Origin: an uncultured Pelagibacteraceae bacterium
GTDB lineage: Bacteria > Pseudomonadota > Alphaproteobacteria > Pelagibacterales > Pelagibacteraceae
Direction of reading: 5' to 3'
NCBI GenBank assembly: GCA_902582105.1
Contig: CACHQT010000002.1
Span: 25,706-89,705, forward strand
DNA: 64,000 bases
Of this stretch, positions 63,210-64,000 are shown piece after piece. Each line of letters begins with the position of its first letter. Positions within the stretch are counted from its first letter, which is position 1. Position numbers and translations under genes: made by a program. Under the pieces are notes generated by a model, which searched no databases, was not told the DNA's origin, and worked only from the letters and a program-made list of their open reading frames with translations.

Positions 63210-63854
63210 TTATTGAAGTGTAGAGTTGTGAAAATTATCAAAAATGTAGGTTTTAAGAATTTTTTCTAACTCTTCTTTTCTTGTTCTCAAATTTTTAGTT
63301 TCCAATAGTATTTGTTTTTCTTCTAGTGAAAAAGGTGAAGCCATTGCGAGTGTATTAATAGTTTGTTCTAAACTTTGTTTTTTTAACTCATCCCAATTTA
63401 TAGAATAGCCCCTTTTTTCAAACAGGTTTTTTAAATCTTTGAAAATAAACTTAAGATCAGAAAATTTTATTTCTTCATCATTTATTTTAACGTCATCTTG
63501 AAAATCATTAAAACTAACCTCACATTCACGATAAGGCTTTCCGTTATTGATTTCTTTAATTACTTTAAATCTAGATAAACCATTTAATATAATTAAATAT
63601 CTTCCATCTTCAGTCTCACTAAAGCTTGTTATTTTTCCTAGGCAACCAATATCGTAAAGTTGATTATACGAATTTTTTAATTTTTTTTTTGGTTGAATCA
63701 TTCCAATTAATCTTGAACTTTTCATACTGTCATTAACCATTTCCAAATATCTTTTTTCAAAAATATTTAGGGGGATGTTAGTATTTGGAAAAAAAATAAA
63801 ATTAGACAATGGAAAAACTGAAATCTTATTTGGAAATTTTACTTTTTTTGTCAT
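63210..63854 (-). CDS. LON peptidase substrate-binding domain protein
   Basis: ISVFPLSNFIFFPNTNIPLNIFEKRYLEMVNDSM, IGMIQP. Confidence 0.87.
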   Translation of the reverse strand: MTKKVKFPNKISVFPLSNFIFFPNTNIPLNIFEKRYLEMVNDSMKSSRLIGMIQPKKKLKNSYNQLYDIGCLGKITSFSETEDGRYLIILNGLSRFKVIKEINNGKPYRECEVSFNDFQDDVKINDEEIKFSDLKFIFKDLKNLFEKRGYSINWDELKKQSLEQTINTLAMASPFSLEEKQILLETKNLRTRKEELEKILKTYIFDNFHNSTLQ

Positions 63855-63876
63855 TATTATTTTTATAAGTTATACT

Positions 63877-64000
63877 ATGAACAATTCGAATTTAATACCA
63901 ACTTTACTTGAATTAGGTATATCTGCAACACAACAAGGAAAATTCAAGGAAGCAAAAGAACTTTTTTTAAAAATTATAGGTCTCAATGACAATATTTTAC
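63877..64000 (+). CDS. Partial ORF, possibly TPR protein
   Basis: MNNSNLIPTLLELGISATQQGKFKEAKELFLKIIGLNDNIL...; one TPR-like helix pair, runs off the window end. Confidence 0.5.
   Translation, partial: MNNSNLIPTLLELGISATQQGKFKEAKELFLKIIGLNDNIL

Noticed and set aside
1-64000. CRISPR arrays, tRNA/rRNA genes, IS elements, toxin-antitoxin or defence islands
   Set aside because: None recognised by eye; gene content is almost entirely housekeeping. tRNAscan-SE, CRISPRCasFinder and DefenseFinder runs would be the decisive checks

Overview
This 64 kb, AT-rich, very compact window looks like part of a free-living alphaproteobacterial chromosome of the SAR11/Pelagibacterales streamlined type. The assignment is inferred from gene content, order and composition, not from a search. 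About 70 protein genes cover almost all of it. I saw no rRNA, tRNA, CRISPR, prophage or IS elements. Main blocks: rbfA-infB-nusA / metK / lnt-ybeY-phoH-miaB-fur-tsaB; cell-envelope and Fe-S genes; grpE-dnaK-dnaJ-dapB-nth; porin; leuS-lptE-holA; parB-parA-rsmG-mnmG-mnmE-(GT41-like)-rho-hemJ-hemH-hemE; a gene-free AT-rich interval; ppsR-maf-aroE-coaE-dnaQ-secB; hslUV; hisB-H-A-F-E; lolA-ftsK-ubiH-like-lonN. Most notable: (1) a probable chromosomal replication origin between hemE and ppsR, with DnaA-box-like 9-mers, a 60-nt G/C-free stretch and a strand switch in gene orientation; (2) a near-perfect parS site inside rsmG, about 9 kb from that origin; (3) a 35-aa ArfA-like ribosome-rescue ORF missing from the supplied ORF track; (4) heat-shock (RpoH)-like promoters at dnaK and hslV, the latter implying an almost leaderless mRNA; (5) extreme overlap of divergent starts and convergent stops, including an ATGCAT double start and 4-nt interlocked stops. 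I found no convincing novel multi-gene defence or biosynthetic system.
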